Below are positions 1-12,592 of a DNA stretch of 64,000 nt, piece after piece. The stretch is from positions 24,098,728 to 24,162,727 of the forward strand of contig NC_134676.1 in NCBI RefSeq assembly GCF_030463565.1. Reading direction: 5' to 3'. The position numbers and the translations under genes are program-made. The notes beneath the pieces were generated by a model. That model saw nothing but the letters and a program-made list of their open reading frames with translations, ran no database searches and was not told the DNA's origin. How positions within the stretch are numbered: the stretch's first letter is position 1; the number at the start of each line of letters is the position of its first letter. Source of the DNA: Pelecanus crispus (taxonomy: Eukaryota > Chordata > Aves > Pelecaniformes > Pelecanidae).

Positions 1-137
1 CAACCTGAGTGTTTCTGTGATAAGCAAGCAAAAATCCAGAGCAATTTGGTAACACTGCAGAGGGTGTACTTTTTAATTATTGGTTTACTCGTTTTGTTGA
101 TCTCACTGAAACTCTAAAATAAAACTAACAATTCATA
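1..137. other. AT-rich flank, nothing recognised
   Basis: AT-rich sequence to the left of the first CR1 element. No gene, repeat or regulatory element is recognisable. Confidence 0.5.
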
Positions 138-230
138 TCATAGAATAGAATCATAGAATGCTTTGGGTTGGAAGGGACCTTTAGAGGTCATCTAGCTCAA
201 ACCCCCTGCAGTGAGCAGGGACAGCTTTAA

Positions 231-3200
231 CTAGATCAGCTTGCTCAGAGCCCCATCCAACCTGACCTGGAATGTTGCCAGGGATGGGGCCTCCGCCACC
301 TCTCTGGGCAACCTGTTCCAGTGCTTCACCACCCTCATTGTAAAATATTTCTTCCTTATAGCTAGTCTAAATCTATTCTTCTTTAGTTTAAATCCATTAT
401 TCCTTGTCCTGTCACAACAGGCCTTGCTAAAAAGATTCTCCCCATCTTTCCTGTAGGCCCCCTTTAAGTATTGGAAGGTCGCAATAAGGTCTCCTTGCAG
501 CCTTCTCTTCTCCAGGCTGAACAACCCCAACTCTCTCAGCCTGGCCTCATAGGAGAGGTGCTCCAGCCCTCTCATCATTTTGGTGGCCCTCCTCTGGACC
601 CGCTCCAACAGGTCCATGTCCTTCTTGTGCTGAGGGCCCCAGAGCTGGACACAGTGCTCCAGGTGAGGTCTCACCATAGCAGAGTAGAGGGGCAGAATCA
701 CCTCCCTCAACCTGCTGGCCACGCTTCTTTTGATGCAGCCCAGGATGCGGTTGGCTTTCTGGGCTGCAAGTTCACATTGACGGCTCATGTCCAGCTTTTC
801 ATCCACCAGTACCCCCAGGTCCTTCTCCGCAGGGCTGCTCTCAATCTCTTCATCCCCCAACCTGTACTGATATTGGGGGTTTCCCTGTCCCAGGTGCAGG
901 ACCTTGCACTTGGCCTTGTTGAACCTCATGAGGTTCACAGAGGCCCAACTCTCCAGCTTGTCCAGGTCCCTCTGGATGACATCTCATCCTCCTGGTGTGT
1001 CAACCACACAACTCAGCTTGGTGTCATCTGAAAACTTGCTGAGGGTACACTCGATCCTACTGTCTATGTCACTGTTGAAGATGTTAAATAGCACCGGACC
1101 CAGTACGGGCCCCTGAGGGACCCCACTTGTCACCGGTCTCCATGTGGACATCAAGCCATTGACCACGACCCTCTGGATGTGACCATCCAGCCAATTCCTT
1201 ATCCACCGAACAGTCCACCCATCAAACCCGTATCTCTCAAATTTAGAGAGAAGGATGTTGTGGGGGACTGTGTCAGATGCTTTACAGAAATCCAAGTCGA
1301 TGACATCCATTGCTTTTCCCTTGTCCACTGATGCAGTCACTCCTTCATAGAAAGCCACTATGTTGGTCAGGCAGGGCTTGCCCTTGGTGAAGCCATGCTG
1401 GCTGTCTCAAATCACCTCCCTGTCCTCCATGTGCTTGAGCATAGCTTCTAGGAGGATCTGTTCCATGATCTTCCCAGGCACAGAGGTGAGGCTGACAGGT
1501 TGGTAGTTCCCAGGGTCCTCCTTTCTTCCCTTTTTAAAAATGGGTACAATGTTTCCCTTTTTCCAGTCACCAGGGACTTCACCTGACTACCATGACTTTT
1601 CAAATATCATGGAGAGTGGCTTGGCAACTACCTCAGCCAATGCCCTCAGGACTCTGGGATGCGTCTCATCAGGTCCCATAGACTTGTGTACATTGAGGTT
1701 CTTCAGGTGGTCTCGAACCCGATCCTCCCTCACAGTGGGAGGGGCTCTACCCCCTGATCCCCATCTTTTGGTCCATTGATTCGGGAGGGGTGAGGAGAGA
1801 GGTTGCCAGTGAAGACCGAGGCAACGAAGTTGTTGAGTACCTCAGCCTTCTCCTCATCCGTTGATACAAGTTCGCCTTTCTTGTTCATCAGGGTGGGTAT
1901 GGTTTCTTTAACCTTCCTTTTCTGGTTGATATACCTGTAGAAGCCCTTCTTGTTATTCTTTATGTCCCTTGCCAAATTCAGGTCCATCCTCGCCTTGGCC
2001 TTCCTGACCTCGTCCCTACACAACTGGGCCATTTCCCTGTATTCCCCCCAGGACACCTGTCCCTGCTTCCACTGCCTGTGCGGTTCCCTCTCACTCTTTA
2101 GTTTGACCAGCAGGTCTCGACTCAGCCATGCTGGTCTCTTCCCTTCCTTGCCTGCTTTTTTACACTTGGGGACTGATAGCTCTTGTGCTCTATGGAAGGC
2201 GTCCTTAAAGATCTGCCAACTCTGTTCTGTTCCCCTGTCCCTGAGGACCGTCTCCCAGGGGGTCCTTCTGACTAACTCCTTGAAGAGCTGGAAGTTTGCT
2301 TTCCTAAAATTTAGGGTCCTGACTGCACTCCTCTCTTTTTTCATGTCCCTCAGGAGCGTGAACTCCACCAGCACGTGATCACTGCAGCCCAAGCTGCCTC
2401 CAGTCCTGACATCACCGATGAGCTCAGTTGCATTGGTGACCATCAGATCCAGTATCGCATCCCCTTGGGTAGGTGTGTCTATTACGTGGTTTAGGAAATT
2501 GTCATCTATGCATTCCAGGAATCTCCTGGATTGCCTACAGCTCACCATGTTTCTTTTCCAGCAAACGTCGGGGTGGTTGAAGTCCCCCAGCAGGACAAGA
2601 GTCTGCAAGCGCAAAGTCTCCCGGAGCTGGAGGAAGAAGGCTTCATCAGCAGGCTCCCCTTGATCAGGCGGCCTGTAGTAGACACCAGCCACAAGGTTCC
2701 CTTTGTTGCCTCTGTCTCTGACTCTTACCCATAAGCTTTTGACCTGCTCATGGCTATTCTTCAGGGACAGCTCTTCACACTGTATTGATTTCTTTATGTA
2801 GAGGGCAACGCCTCTGCCCCTCATTCCTCGCCTGTCCCTTCTGAACAGCCTGTAGCCATCAATAGCCACATTCCAGTTGTGGGATTCATCCCACCAGGTT
2901 TCAGTTATTGCAATCAGGTCATAGCTGTCTAGTAGCACAGCAGCTTCCAGCTCCTCCTGTTTGTTCCCCATGCTGTGTGCGTTCGTGTAGAGGCATTTCA
3001 TCTGGGCTGTTGGCCATGTCACCTTCTTAGTGGAACATGCCCTGTTTCCCTCAGGGTGTTTCACGAAGGTTTCCTTGTGAGCTCTAACTATCTCAGGAGC
3101 CTCCGGCTCATCTCTGAAAGACTTCAACTGTGCTGCAGCATCCCCATCATGCCTCTGGGCAACAGGTTGAGGGCTCACAGTAGCACCCTGTCCCTCTAAC

Positions 3201-3262
3201 CATTGCGTACCATCCCACAGCTTGTCACAGGCAAGCCTGATGTGTTCCCCCTCCCCCTTCAC
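231..3262 (-). pseudogene. CR1 ORF2 endonuclease/reverse transcriptase, broken
   Basis: ORF2 of the CR1 at 138-4750. The 5' half is open for about 510 codons (3262-1730) and holds an APE-type endonuclease: LYTNAHSMGNKQEELEA, the ITETWW glutamate motif, GDFNHPDVCW and the SDH motif. These are the expected catalytic landmarks. It ends at a TGA at 1730-1732, and the RT continues in a different frame: [26 protein letters not shown], then the catalytic box as FSDD (usually FADD or YADD). A further in-frame TGA lies at 984-986. The C-terminal part is open from 938 to 231 ([23 protein letters not shown]). The protein would normally nick DNA and prime reverse transcription on the target. It starts just after the ORF1 stop, as usual in CR1. 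Confidence 0.88.
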
Positions 3263-3280
3263 ATCTAGTTTAAAGCCCTG

Positions 3281-4382
3281 TCAATGAGCCCTGCAAGCTC
3301 CTGTGCAAAGATCCTCTTTCCCCTTTGAGAAAGGTGGCTCCCATTTGTCACCAGTAAGCCTGGTGTCATATGTAGGCCATCCCATTGTCGAAGAACCCAA
3401 AGTTGTGACGGTGGCACCAGCCTCGGAGCCATGTGTTAAGAGATTGGATCCGCCTGTTCCTACCAATGTCACCTCCCACAACTGGAAGGAGGGAGGAAAA
3501 GATTACCTGTGCCCCCGATTCCCTCACTAAGCGTCCCAAGGCCCTGAAGTCTCTTTTAATCACCTTTGGGCTACGCACTACAACTTCGTCACCACCCACG
3601 TGGAAGAGCAGTGAGGGGTAGTAGTCTGAGGGCCGTACCAGGCTGGGAAGTCTCCTGGTGATCTCTCTCACCCGGGCTCCTGGCAGGGAGCAGACTTCCC
3701 TATGAGGAGGGTCCACCCAGCATATTGGACCCTCCATTCCCCTCAGGAGGGAGTCTCCTATGACTATGACCCATCTTTTCTTCCTTGTTGAGGTGGTACT
3801 AATATAGGTGGTAGGTCTTTGTGGTCTTGGCAACTCTTCGGGTGTAGATGGATCGATGCCCACATCGTCCACTGACTGGTCCTCCACATCTAGAGCCTCA
3901 TACCTATTGTGCAGAGGCACCTGGGGGGTCACGGTGGGCAAGGAAAGGGTTCACTTGCCGCCCCGATTGTGGACTTGTTTCCACTCACTGCTTCCCTCTA
4001 AGACCCTGCCTACATCCTGGTGGGGGGAGGATACTGGCTCCTTTTGGTCACAGGCTTTCTCTGGAGGCTGTCCCTGGTCAGGTTTCCGGGAGCTCAGAGT
4101 GTGATTCCACCTGTCTATCTCTTGCTCAGACTCCCTGATGCTCCACAGCCTGTTTACTTCCTCTCTTAGCTCTGCCACCAGGCCGAGTAGATAATCGACT
4201 TGGTCACAGTGCACACAGCTTTTTGCTCCACCAACATCTGTTCCCAGAGCAAGCTGGTGGCACTCCCTGCAGCCGGAGACCTGGACGGCTGTGCGTTTCC
4301 CTGGGAGCTCAGTCTGGGTGGATACAGCCTTTCTGGCTGGTGCAGGGGATATAGCCTTCCGCCGGGTGGACACCATCGCCAT
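3281..4382 (-). pseudogene. CR1 ORF1 protein, broken (zinc-finger-like, coiled-coil and SGNH-esterase parts)
   Basis: ORF1 of the CR1 at 138-4750. The minus-strand frame from the ATG at 4380-4382 shows a cysteine-rich segment with two CxxC pairs (CRECH ... CVHCD), resembling the zinc-finger region of CR1 ORF1, then a short heptad-like stretch (LLGLVAELREEVNRLW). An in-frame TGA at 3951-3953 interrupts it. The same frame resumes at 3941 with an SGNH-hydrolase-like domain: GDSL nucleophile block (VIGDSLLRG), then LVRPSDYYPSLLFHVGGDE and FGFFDNG. A 1-nt frameshift near 3370 leads to a TGA at 3366-3368, so the C-terminus continues in another frame towards 3281. ORF1 proteins of CR1/L3 LINEs are thought to bind RNA and act as esterases. 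The gene is defective but the domain order is clear. Confidence 0.8.
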
Positions 4383-4755
4383 GCCTCGGCTCCCTCTCAC
4401 CAGCTGAACTTACCGAACCTACCTCTTGAGCTAGCAGCGGGGGCGCAGGGGCACGCAGCCTTCCCCGCACGCCCTGACCGCTTCAACTGACGCACCACGC
4501 CCTCCTTGACGCGCTCCTGGTCACTCGCGCTCCCCGGGGGCTGCTTTTATAGGTGAGGGGGTTTGGCTGCCGTCACTCCTGTCCCCGCCCATGCTACATC
4601 AGAGCTGGCTCACGTCAGCAGCTCGCCCTTCCCCGCTCTAGGCTGGGGGCTGGGCTGCCCACTCTCGCCCTGCGCTTTTTTGCCGCCTTAGCAACGGTGC
4701 CCCGGTGCAAGCGTCCACTCCAGAGCCCTTCGCCTCGGATTCACTCACTATTATA

Positions 4756-6310
4756 GTTTAATTAGCATAGTCACTAGAGTATTCACACACCTAAACTAGA
4801 TTAATCTCTTCCTCACCTCACCATAGTCAGGCTCTAAGAGAAGAGAGGACCTCTCAATACAATATTCCAGACACACTGACTCCAGAGGACCACCTTTGGG
4901 CTAGGTACCAGAACCAAAGGAGGATTTCTGCTCCAAGCACTCTGCAGCTGCTGCATATACTGTAACCTGCTCTAAGGAAATCTTTTTAGCAATTGAGGAG
5001 TGGGGAAAAGGAGAGACAACTTTTTAAATTTGCCTTCTGGTATCTTCAGAAGAGAGCTCTCAAGACCATGCTAAATAAATACATAAGCACAGACACTAAC
5101 AGTATAAGATGTTCCCACCTCAAGCAGCTTGTGAACTGCGTAGCTTAGGCTGAGTGTTGGAGGAAAGGGATACAGCAGATAAGTAGGGAAAACAGAACAG
5201 CAGCTCACCAGTATCAGGGTTTTTTCTGCCATTCTTCCTTTTTGGTCCCCAGATAGGCCTCTCAGCATATACAAGTGTGTGACCACAAAGCTGACTCTGA
5301 CTTCTTAGCACTTCTTGCCTGGCTGTTGTCTGAGTGGAGGAAGGGGAAGGGAAGGCTGCTGCTTGCTTTCTCAACTTTTCTACTCTGCTATTATCACTAT
5401 TTCCTTCATTAGAAATTGCCTTGAGGGCACATCTGAAGAACTGGTAGCCCACCAGCAGAGGCACATAAAGGTAATCTATTAGCAAATAGAAGATAGAGAG
5501 ATGCATATTAGAAGTGAGGTCAAAAAAAGTGTCCAGCAAAGTGTTTGTGAGAAATACTGTGCAGGAAATGAGTAAGAACAACCAGGAAACACAAGGTCAT
5601 TATATGCTCAGCTGAGAGCATAGATCTACTAATGAAAAATAAGGGTGACACAGTATTAGGAGCCATTATCAATGCAGGAAGATTGAAATATCATGCAGAA
5701 ATTACTACGTGACCTCAAGGTCAGGGGTAACAGAGGCTGATTAAATGAATTCATTCAAGGTGCAAAACAATGTAAGTGTAAAAAATGCTTAGAACTTCTC
5801 CTATAAGCTCATGGAAGATCATTTGGAAATGACAAAGGCATGTTAGCTGATACCAGACTCTCTATTATACCATCAGTGTAACGCAGCCACAAAACAAAGC
5901 ACATTCTCTCCTAGGATACAACAGCAAATATATTTCCTGAGAATTATTAGTGTCATTGTAGCAGACACTCGCTGCAGCACTTCTTGAATTCTGTCTACAG
6001 TATTGTCATGCACATGAAGATTAACTCAAGGAAAGGTACCATGAAAGGCCACTGGCATGCAGATAGGAATAAATGAGGTTGGACCACTTGATCTGCTAGA
6101 CTGAAGACTGAGAGAAAAAAAGGTAACTGATGTCTATAGGTACATTGAATAGATAAACACAAGTGAAAGAGAAGAGCTATTTGAGAGGGAAGATGAAGCT
6201 GGCTTTAAGAAATAGGTAAGATTGCCATGGGTAAGTGCAATTTCACCATAGAAGAGAGGTTGCAAAACTGTGCCAAGTGCTGTGTGTAAGCAAGTTCCTT
6301 GGTACCAGCA
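4756..6310. other. Unique AT-rich intergenic sequence
   Basis: No recognisable gene or repeat. A 153-codon open frame on the minus strand at 5120-5581 has a hydrophobic start but no family resemblance, and is probably chance. Confidence 0.5.
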
Positions 6311-6540
6311 GAAAAGTCCTGGCAGTCAGGTGAAGTCCCCAGTGACTGGAAAAAGGGAAACATTGCACCTATTTTTAAAAACAATACAAAGGAGGACTTT
6401 GGGAACTACTGACCTGTCAGCCTCACCTCTGTGCCTGGGAAGATCATGGAACAGATCTTCCTAGAAGCTATGCTAAAGCACATGGAGGACAAGGAGATGA
6501 TTCAAGACAGCCAGCAATGGCTTCACCAAGGGCAAGGGAT
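6311..6540 (+). mobile_element. CR1 fragment (RT region)
   Basis: A short plus-strand piece of CR1 ORF2, from the GDWKKG-like segment (GTGACTGGAAAAAGGG) to the motif encoding the start of the palm domain (GGCTTCACCAAGGGCAAGG). It is truncated at both ends and followed directly by a piece that lies earlier in the CR1 consensus, so the two cannot be one collinear insertion. Confidence 0.75.
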
Positions 6541-7260
6541 GTAAAGAATAACAAGAAGGGCTTCTACAGGTATGTCAACCAGAAAAGGAAGGTTGAAGAA
6601 AGCATACCCCCCCAATGAACAAGAATGCTGACCTATTATAAACAGATGAGGAGAAGGCTGAGGTACTCATCAACTTCCTTGCCTCGGTCTTCACTGGCAA
6701 CCTCTCTCCTCACCCCTCCCGAATCAATGGACTGCAAGATGGGGACCAGGGGGGTAAAGCCCTTCCCACTGTAAGGGAAGATCAGGTTCGAGACCTCCTG
6801 AGGAACCTGAATGTACATAAGTCTATGGGACCTGATGAGATGCATCCCAGAGTCCTGAGAGAGAGTTGGGGTTGTTCAGCCTGGAGAAGAGAAGGCTCCA
6901 GGGAGACCATATTGCGACCTTCCAGTACTTAAAGGGGGCCTACAGGAAAGATGGGGAGAATTTTGTAGCAAGGCCTGTTGTGACGGGACAAGGAATAATG
7001 GATTTAACTTAAAGAATAATAGATTTAGACTAGATATAAGAAAGAAATTTTTTACAATGAGGGTGGTGAAGCACTGGAACAGGTTGCCCAGAGAGGTGGT
7101 GGAGGCCCCATCCCTGGCAACATTCCAGGTCAGGTTGGACGGGGCTCTGAGCAAGCTGATCTAGTTAAAGCTGTCCCTGCTCACTGCAGGGGTGTTGGGC
7201 TAGATGACCTCTAAAGGTCCCTTCCAACCCAAAGCATTCTGTGATTCTGTGATTCTATGA
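6541..7260 (+). mobile_element. CR1 copy with internal deletion and intact 3' tail
   Basis: It starts in the endonuclease-RT linker (AATAACAAGAAGGGCTTCTA) and runs to about 6855. It then jumps to the 3' end of ORF2 (GTTGGGGTTGTTCAGCCTGG), skipping most of the RT domain, and ends with the CR1 3' UTR and tail GTGATTCTATGA at 7260. The next CR1 piece begins at the following base. Not coding. Confidence 0.8.
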
Positions 7261-7722
7261 TATAGTTGCCAAGCCACTCTCCATGATATTTGAAAAGTCA
7301 TGGTAGTCAGGTGAAGTCCCTGGTGACTGGAAAAAGGGAAACATTGTACCCATTTTTAAAAAGGGAAGAAAGGAGGACCCTGGGAACTACCAACCTGTCA
7401 GCCTCACCTCTGTGCCTGGGAAGATCATGGAACAGATCCTCCTAGAAACTATGCTCAAGCACATGGAGAACAGGGAGGTGATTCAAGACAGCCAGCACAG
7501 CTTCACCAAGGGCAAGTCCTGCCTGACCAACATAGTGGCCTTCTATGAAGGAGTGACTGCATCAGGGGACAAGGGAAAAGTAATCTATGTCATCTATCTG
7601 GACTCTGTAAAGCGTTCAACACAGTCCCCCACAACATCCTTCTCTCTAAATTGGAGAGATATGGATTTGATGGGTGGACTCCCTTCCAACCCAAAGCATT
7701 CTGTGATCCTGTGATTCTATGA
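7261..7722 (+). mobile_element. CR1 copy with internal deletion, abutting the previous tail
   Basis: RT-region sequence (TTGCCAAGCCACTCTCC onward, open at 7412-7714) runs to about 7680, then joins the extreme 3' end (CCTTCCAACCCAAAGCATTC) and tail, ending at 7722. No unique sequence separates it from the CR1 pieces on either side. Confidence 0.8.
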
Positions 7723-8952
7723 AGTCCTGTCTGACCAACCTAGTGACCTTCTATGATGGAGTGACTACATCAGTGGACAAGGGAAGAGCTACGTTTGGCA
7801 TCTATCTGAACTTGTGTAAGGCCTTTGACACGGTCCCCCACAACATCCTTCTCTCTAAATTACAAAGACATGGACTTAATGGATGGACTGTTTGGTGGAT
7901 GAGGAATTGGTTGGATGGTCACATCCAGAGGGTCGTGATCAACAGCTCCAAGTCTAGATGGAGATTGGTGACGAGTGGTGCCCCTCAGGTGTCCATACGG
8001 GGACTAATACTGTTTAATATCTTCATCAATGACATAGATAGAGGGATTGACTGCACCCTCAGCGAATTTGCAGATGACACCAAGCTGAATAGTACAGTTG
8101 ACATGCCTAAGGGATAGGATGCCATCCAGACCTGGATAAGCTTGAGAAGTGGGCCCATGTGAACCCCCTAAGGTTCAACAAGGCCAAACACAAGGTCCTG
8201 CACCTGGGACAGGGCAATCCCCACTATCAATACAGGTTGGGGGATGAATAGATTAAGAGCAGCCCTGCGGAGAAGGACCTGGGGGTACTGGTGGATGAAA
8301 AGCTGGACATGAGCCGTAAATGTGAACTTGCAGCCCAGAAAGCCAACCGTATCCTGGGCTGCACCAAAAGAAGCGTGGCCAGCAGGTCAAGTGAGCTGAT
8401 TCTACCCCTCTACTCTGCTCTGGTGAGACCTCACCTGGAGTACTGCATCCAGCTCTGGGGCCCTCAGCACAGGAAAGACATGGACCTGTTGGAGCGGGTC
8501 CAGAGGAGGGCCACCAAAATGATGAGAGGGCTAGAGCACCTCTCCTATGAGGCCAGGCTAAGAGATAGTTGGGGTTATTCAGCCTGGAGAAGAGAAGGCT
8601 GTGAGGAGACCCTATTGTGGCCTTTCAATACTTAAAGGGGGCTTTTAAGATGGGGAAAAACTTTTTAGCAGGGGCTGTTGCGATAGGACAAGGGGTAATG
8701 GTTTTAAACTAAAAGAAGGTAGATTCAGACTAGCTATAAGGAAGAAATATTTTACAATGAGGTTGGTGAAACACTGGAACACATTGCCCAGAGAGGTGGT
8801 AGATTCTCCAACCCTGGAAACGTTCCAGGTCAGGTTGGATGGGGCTCTGAGCAACCTGATCTAGTTGAAGATGTCCCTGCTTACTGCAGGGGGTTTGAGC
8901 TAGATGACTTCTAAAGGTCCCTTCCAACCCAAACTATTCTATGATTCTATGA
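7723..8952 (+). mobile_element. CR1 copy, 5'-truncated
   Basis: The third member of the chain. It starts inside the RT domain and includes the FADD catalytic box (EFADDTKLN, near 8065-8090) and the C-terminal RT region in two frames (7723-8117 and 8291-8635). It ends with the octamer tail at 8952. Frameshifts and stops make it inactive. It is from the same subfamily as the 138-4750 element, judged by the CCAACCCAAA-type 3' end. Confidence 0.88.
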
Positions 8953-9065
8953 AAAAGTATGACATGAGGTGTGAGAGGGAGACAGCTGGGATGATGCAGG
9001 GAAGATGATTGACTGACTTCCTTTGAAGGGATGTAGTAAATTAATTTTAAAACAGTAGTACAGCA

Positions 9066-9200
9066 GAATATCATAGAAACATTAAGGAAGGACCTCTGAA
9101 GGTCACTGAGGCCAGTTGCTACTCAAACATTACCACAAACACTAGATCAGGCCAGTCATTCCTGACTAAGCAAATTCCCTTGGTGAGGGATTTCTGTGTT
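9066..9200 (-). mobile_element. Degenerate CR1 3' end
   Basis: The words TATCATAGAA, AAGGAAGGACCTCTGAAGG and ACACTAGATCAGGCCAG match a reversed CR1 3' UTR with many substitutions. Probably an old, short fragment. Confidence 0.45.
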
Positions 9201-12200
9201 TATCGGGAAAACAAGAAAACCTTGACTCTAAGGAAAAGAATTCATGATTTTGCCTCTCAAAGTATCATTTGTAATAGTGGAATAATTCTTCCAAATATCA
9301 AAGTACAACCTGGATGAGAAACAAATTTCCAGTGATGATCTTCCTTTCCATAGCATGTTACTGTTTGTCAGCTTTATTACTCTGTAGGCACTAGTGCTAG
9401 TTGCAGGCTTTTACAGGACTGAAGACCTGATGTTCCTACATAACTAGCTTGCAATCTATGGCCTAGACACAGGTAGTACCTTTCCAAGAGTTAAGAGATG
9501 CAATTTAACATCATCTTTGCCCTGATTTGGTGCCCCCCTCCAAAAAGAGAAGCTTTATGAAAGAAGTTTTATAAATCTTTCAAACAAAATCAAAACAAAA
9601 GGGGAGGGGTGTTGGATCTTGCTTTGTTAAAATCAATAATATACTACAGCAAGGGAATTTTCTCCCCACAAAAGAAACAGAAAAGGGTTACAAGATTACT
9701 GCAGAATAATTGCACCTTCCTTTTGACTCGCTTCAGTTTGTTCTGAGTTATCTTACAAACAGAAGACTGGCTGGTGAAAAAGAATTGCTGGTGAAAAGGA
9801 ATGAGAGAATATGTGAAAGATGTAATACCTCACCAGTGGTGATTATTCTTGTCTCATGAACCCTTTGAAATCAAATTCTGAGGGTTTATAAATTGGATTT
9901 TCCAAGTTTGCCCCTCATTCCTGCAATGTGACTATCAGTGATGAGTTGAGCCAGGATAAAAAGATCAAGAGAACTAACATTTTCTCCAAATTTTCCAAAC
10001 CTAGCTGCTTAAAATAACCGTCGGTCACTAAACACCTAAGCAGAAGTGCTCTTTATTGGTACATCTAGGTATACTGGTTTTCTGAGACAACTGGATCTGC
10101 TGGACTCAGTTTCAGGAAAACAGTGAATTGCAGGCAAACTCAAGGCATGTGGATTTCATTTATTTATTAACTTTTTTGCCCATTATTTGTTTACCAGGAT
10201 GAATGGTTTATAAGGACGTTCAGAAACGGTTGCCCAAGTTTGTCTGATCAGCTGCTGGTCTCAAGCACCTGCAAAGGATCATCCCTGTGCAGGGGGATGC
10301 AGCCAACTATTTCCCTTTGCCCAGCCATGGTGGGGCTACCCTTCAAAGCCAGTCCAGGAGCTGGCCCGTGGGGCTGCAGCAGACAACCTAGTCAGAGCAG
10401 GGAATCGGGGAAATCCACTCACAAGGGGACAGAGGAAGCCAAGGAACACTGAGAAGCAGCTGTGTAAATTTGGCAGCCCAGAGCCCTGCTGCACCAAGAT
10501 GGAGGCTGCAATGGGAATAGGGGTTACTGACCAAGCCCAAATCAGGGTCTTCTACACAGCAAACTATTCTGACTCAAACCAAAAGTTTCTCAAAACTGAG
10601 CTTTGTTTTAACATTTTATAACAGAAAGTTGAAACTGTTGACAGCACTGAAATTTTCCAGGCTGGAGGCTGGCAGAAGAAAAAAATATGGTTAGAAACTG
10701 AATTTTCTGTCACAAAAGCATGTGGACAGGGAAAGTTCCAAATATTCTATGTATTTCAATTAATTTGTTCTCAAACCTCCTTCAGTTATTGAAATAACAA
10801 ACAATCAAACACTATCATGTGAGGGTGCCAGGAAACTGCAAGGAATGTCATTTTAGCCTGAAGTTAGGTAAAAGACTTACAAAGTTAAATAAAGTAGTTT
10901 TATTCCTATAGGTCTTTGCATAATCTCCATCTAGAGCCCTTCCTTGCTCTGTTTTTGTTTTTAAATTTAAAGAGACAATTCCCATGGTGTCTACCACTCT
11001 CAGTAGTGTGATCTTTTAATTTGCATGAATAAATCCTGACACAGTCTGGAGCCCATGACTGTCTTAAGTGGCAGACAAGCTTACTCTGTTTATGAGAAGC
11101 TTTGTAGTTCAAACAGCTCAGATGATTGTAATAGTGCCTGCTGATTACAAATATCAAAGTACCACCATGAGAAGGATGTAGACCCTGGGTACTGTGGGGA
11201 CTACAGCTAATACATTAAGTCTTGCAGTGTTCCAACATAGAAATGACAACAGGATGAAGTACTGCAAGGAGAAAGAAGTCACTACTGAAAGGAAATATTC
11301 CACCTTCCACATTCAGCAGAGACAAAAGACCTGGCCATCTCCCCTGTTCAAGTCTCAAGGACATTGGCAGATCTCCTGCAAAATATTGAATGTTGCATAC
11401 AATGACTGATTATTGGCACGTTCAGATGGCTGGCTTACATTCTAACTGGCTGTTTCAATAGCCAAAATATTATTTGCCTATGCTATAAGATTAGTTGTGT
11501 ATGCAAACTCAGTAGGTATGCTACACTTAGAATGTATGCAAAGCTTTCAATCTGCATGGCAAGGAGCAGCAAAGGCTGCTGCTCCCTAAGTGCAGGCAAG
11601 CCAGGAACTGAGGGCAACCCCAGCACAGGACATACCTTCACCCATGGGGCACAGTCCCACAGGGGCTGTGCACATCGTGAAGAGCTGGGTGCTAGTGACA
11701 GGGCCCCTTAACAGTCCCAGGCACTGTAGGGAGCTCAGTCAGGTGCAAAAGATGCCACAGATAGGACTGAAGACAAGGCTAAAACATGGGTCCAAAGTCC
11801 ATCCTGTCAACAGGGCCAAAGGCAGGACTGGAGGCAAGCTACAATATATGCCTGGGGTCCATCCAGGAAATACACTACCCACAAGGGTGTCCAAGACCCA
11901 TGCAGGAGACAGAGCTGGAGACAGGGACATCCCTAACACAGCTCAGGCACAGACTGGGTTCCCAGACCTGAGCTGAAATGGGGCTCCCAGACCCAGGCAA
12001 CAGGCTTGGTTGGAGGCTCAAGCAAGGCTGCTCAGAACCGTTAGCATATATTGGAGCCCTCAGGTCCCAGGCACTGGAGCATGCCTTACCTTTTTGCTTA
12101 TATAGAGCTTCAAAAGGCCTTTTGGTTTTGTCCTGTAGATTTTTTTAAGCAAATGCCTTCAGAACCCCAATATTGGGCTAAAAAAAAATACTCCAGGCTT

Positions 12201-12574
12201 CTCTAACCTTTGAAACTTACCCAGAGGTATTAAATGGATAGATTTCCTATGACATCTATGCAGATTACTGGAGGCCTGTCAGATCTCCTGCATTTTATTT
12301 CGTCTTGATTACTTGGTCCCCTGCCAGTACATCTGCATCTCTCAGACCTTTAATGCTGTGCAGTAGCCTCCATCTAGGATCTTGCAAGCCATCTCCAGTT
12401 CTTTTGCTTCACTAAGAACCTACCAGGGCCTATGCCTGGTACACAGGAGCAGAGCAGGACTGAGGCTAACACGTGGTACTCCGACTGGGGAGGCAAAGAG
12501 CCTGGCACACAGCAAAGCCAGTGCAGAGAAGCACTCATAGGCAATACAGTCCCCATCCATAGCCACATGCTGTC
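9201..12574. other. Unique intergenic sequence with a small GC-rich repeat-like patch
   Basis: Mostly AT-rich with no recognisable gene. Around 11560-12060 the base composition rises and similar words recur irregularly (GGACTGGAGGCAAG, GGGTCCATCC, CAGACCTGAG and CAGACCCAGG). This suggests a decayed minisatellite or old repeat. A 128-codon open frame there (11590-11976) has no recognisable domain. The CR1 that starts near 12575 could extend somewhat further left than I can see. Confidence 0.45.
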
Positions 12575-12592
12575 ACTTCCTCACTTTCCCAG

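Larger units (their letters stand above)
138..4750 (-). mobile_element. CR1 LINE, near full length, minus strand
   Basis: On the minus strand this reads as a GC-rich 5' leader (about 4750-4385), ORF1 (about 4382-3270), ORF2 with endonuclease and reverse transcriptase (3262-231), a short 3' UTR, and a tail of TCATAGAAT-type octamers (seen in reverse complement at 138-160). About 4.6 kb is close to the full length of a CR1, while most genomic copies are 5'-truncated. The 5' edge is set by the sharp drop from GC-rich to AT-rich sequence near 4745-4755 and is approximate. Both ORFs carry stops or frameshifts, so it cannot be active as it stands. It belongs to a different subfamily from the element at 12575. 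Confidence 0.9.

Noticed and set aside
5120..5581. 153-codon frame with hydrophobic start
   Set aside because: No family resemblance and AT-rich context. Chance open frames of this length are expected in 64 kb.
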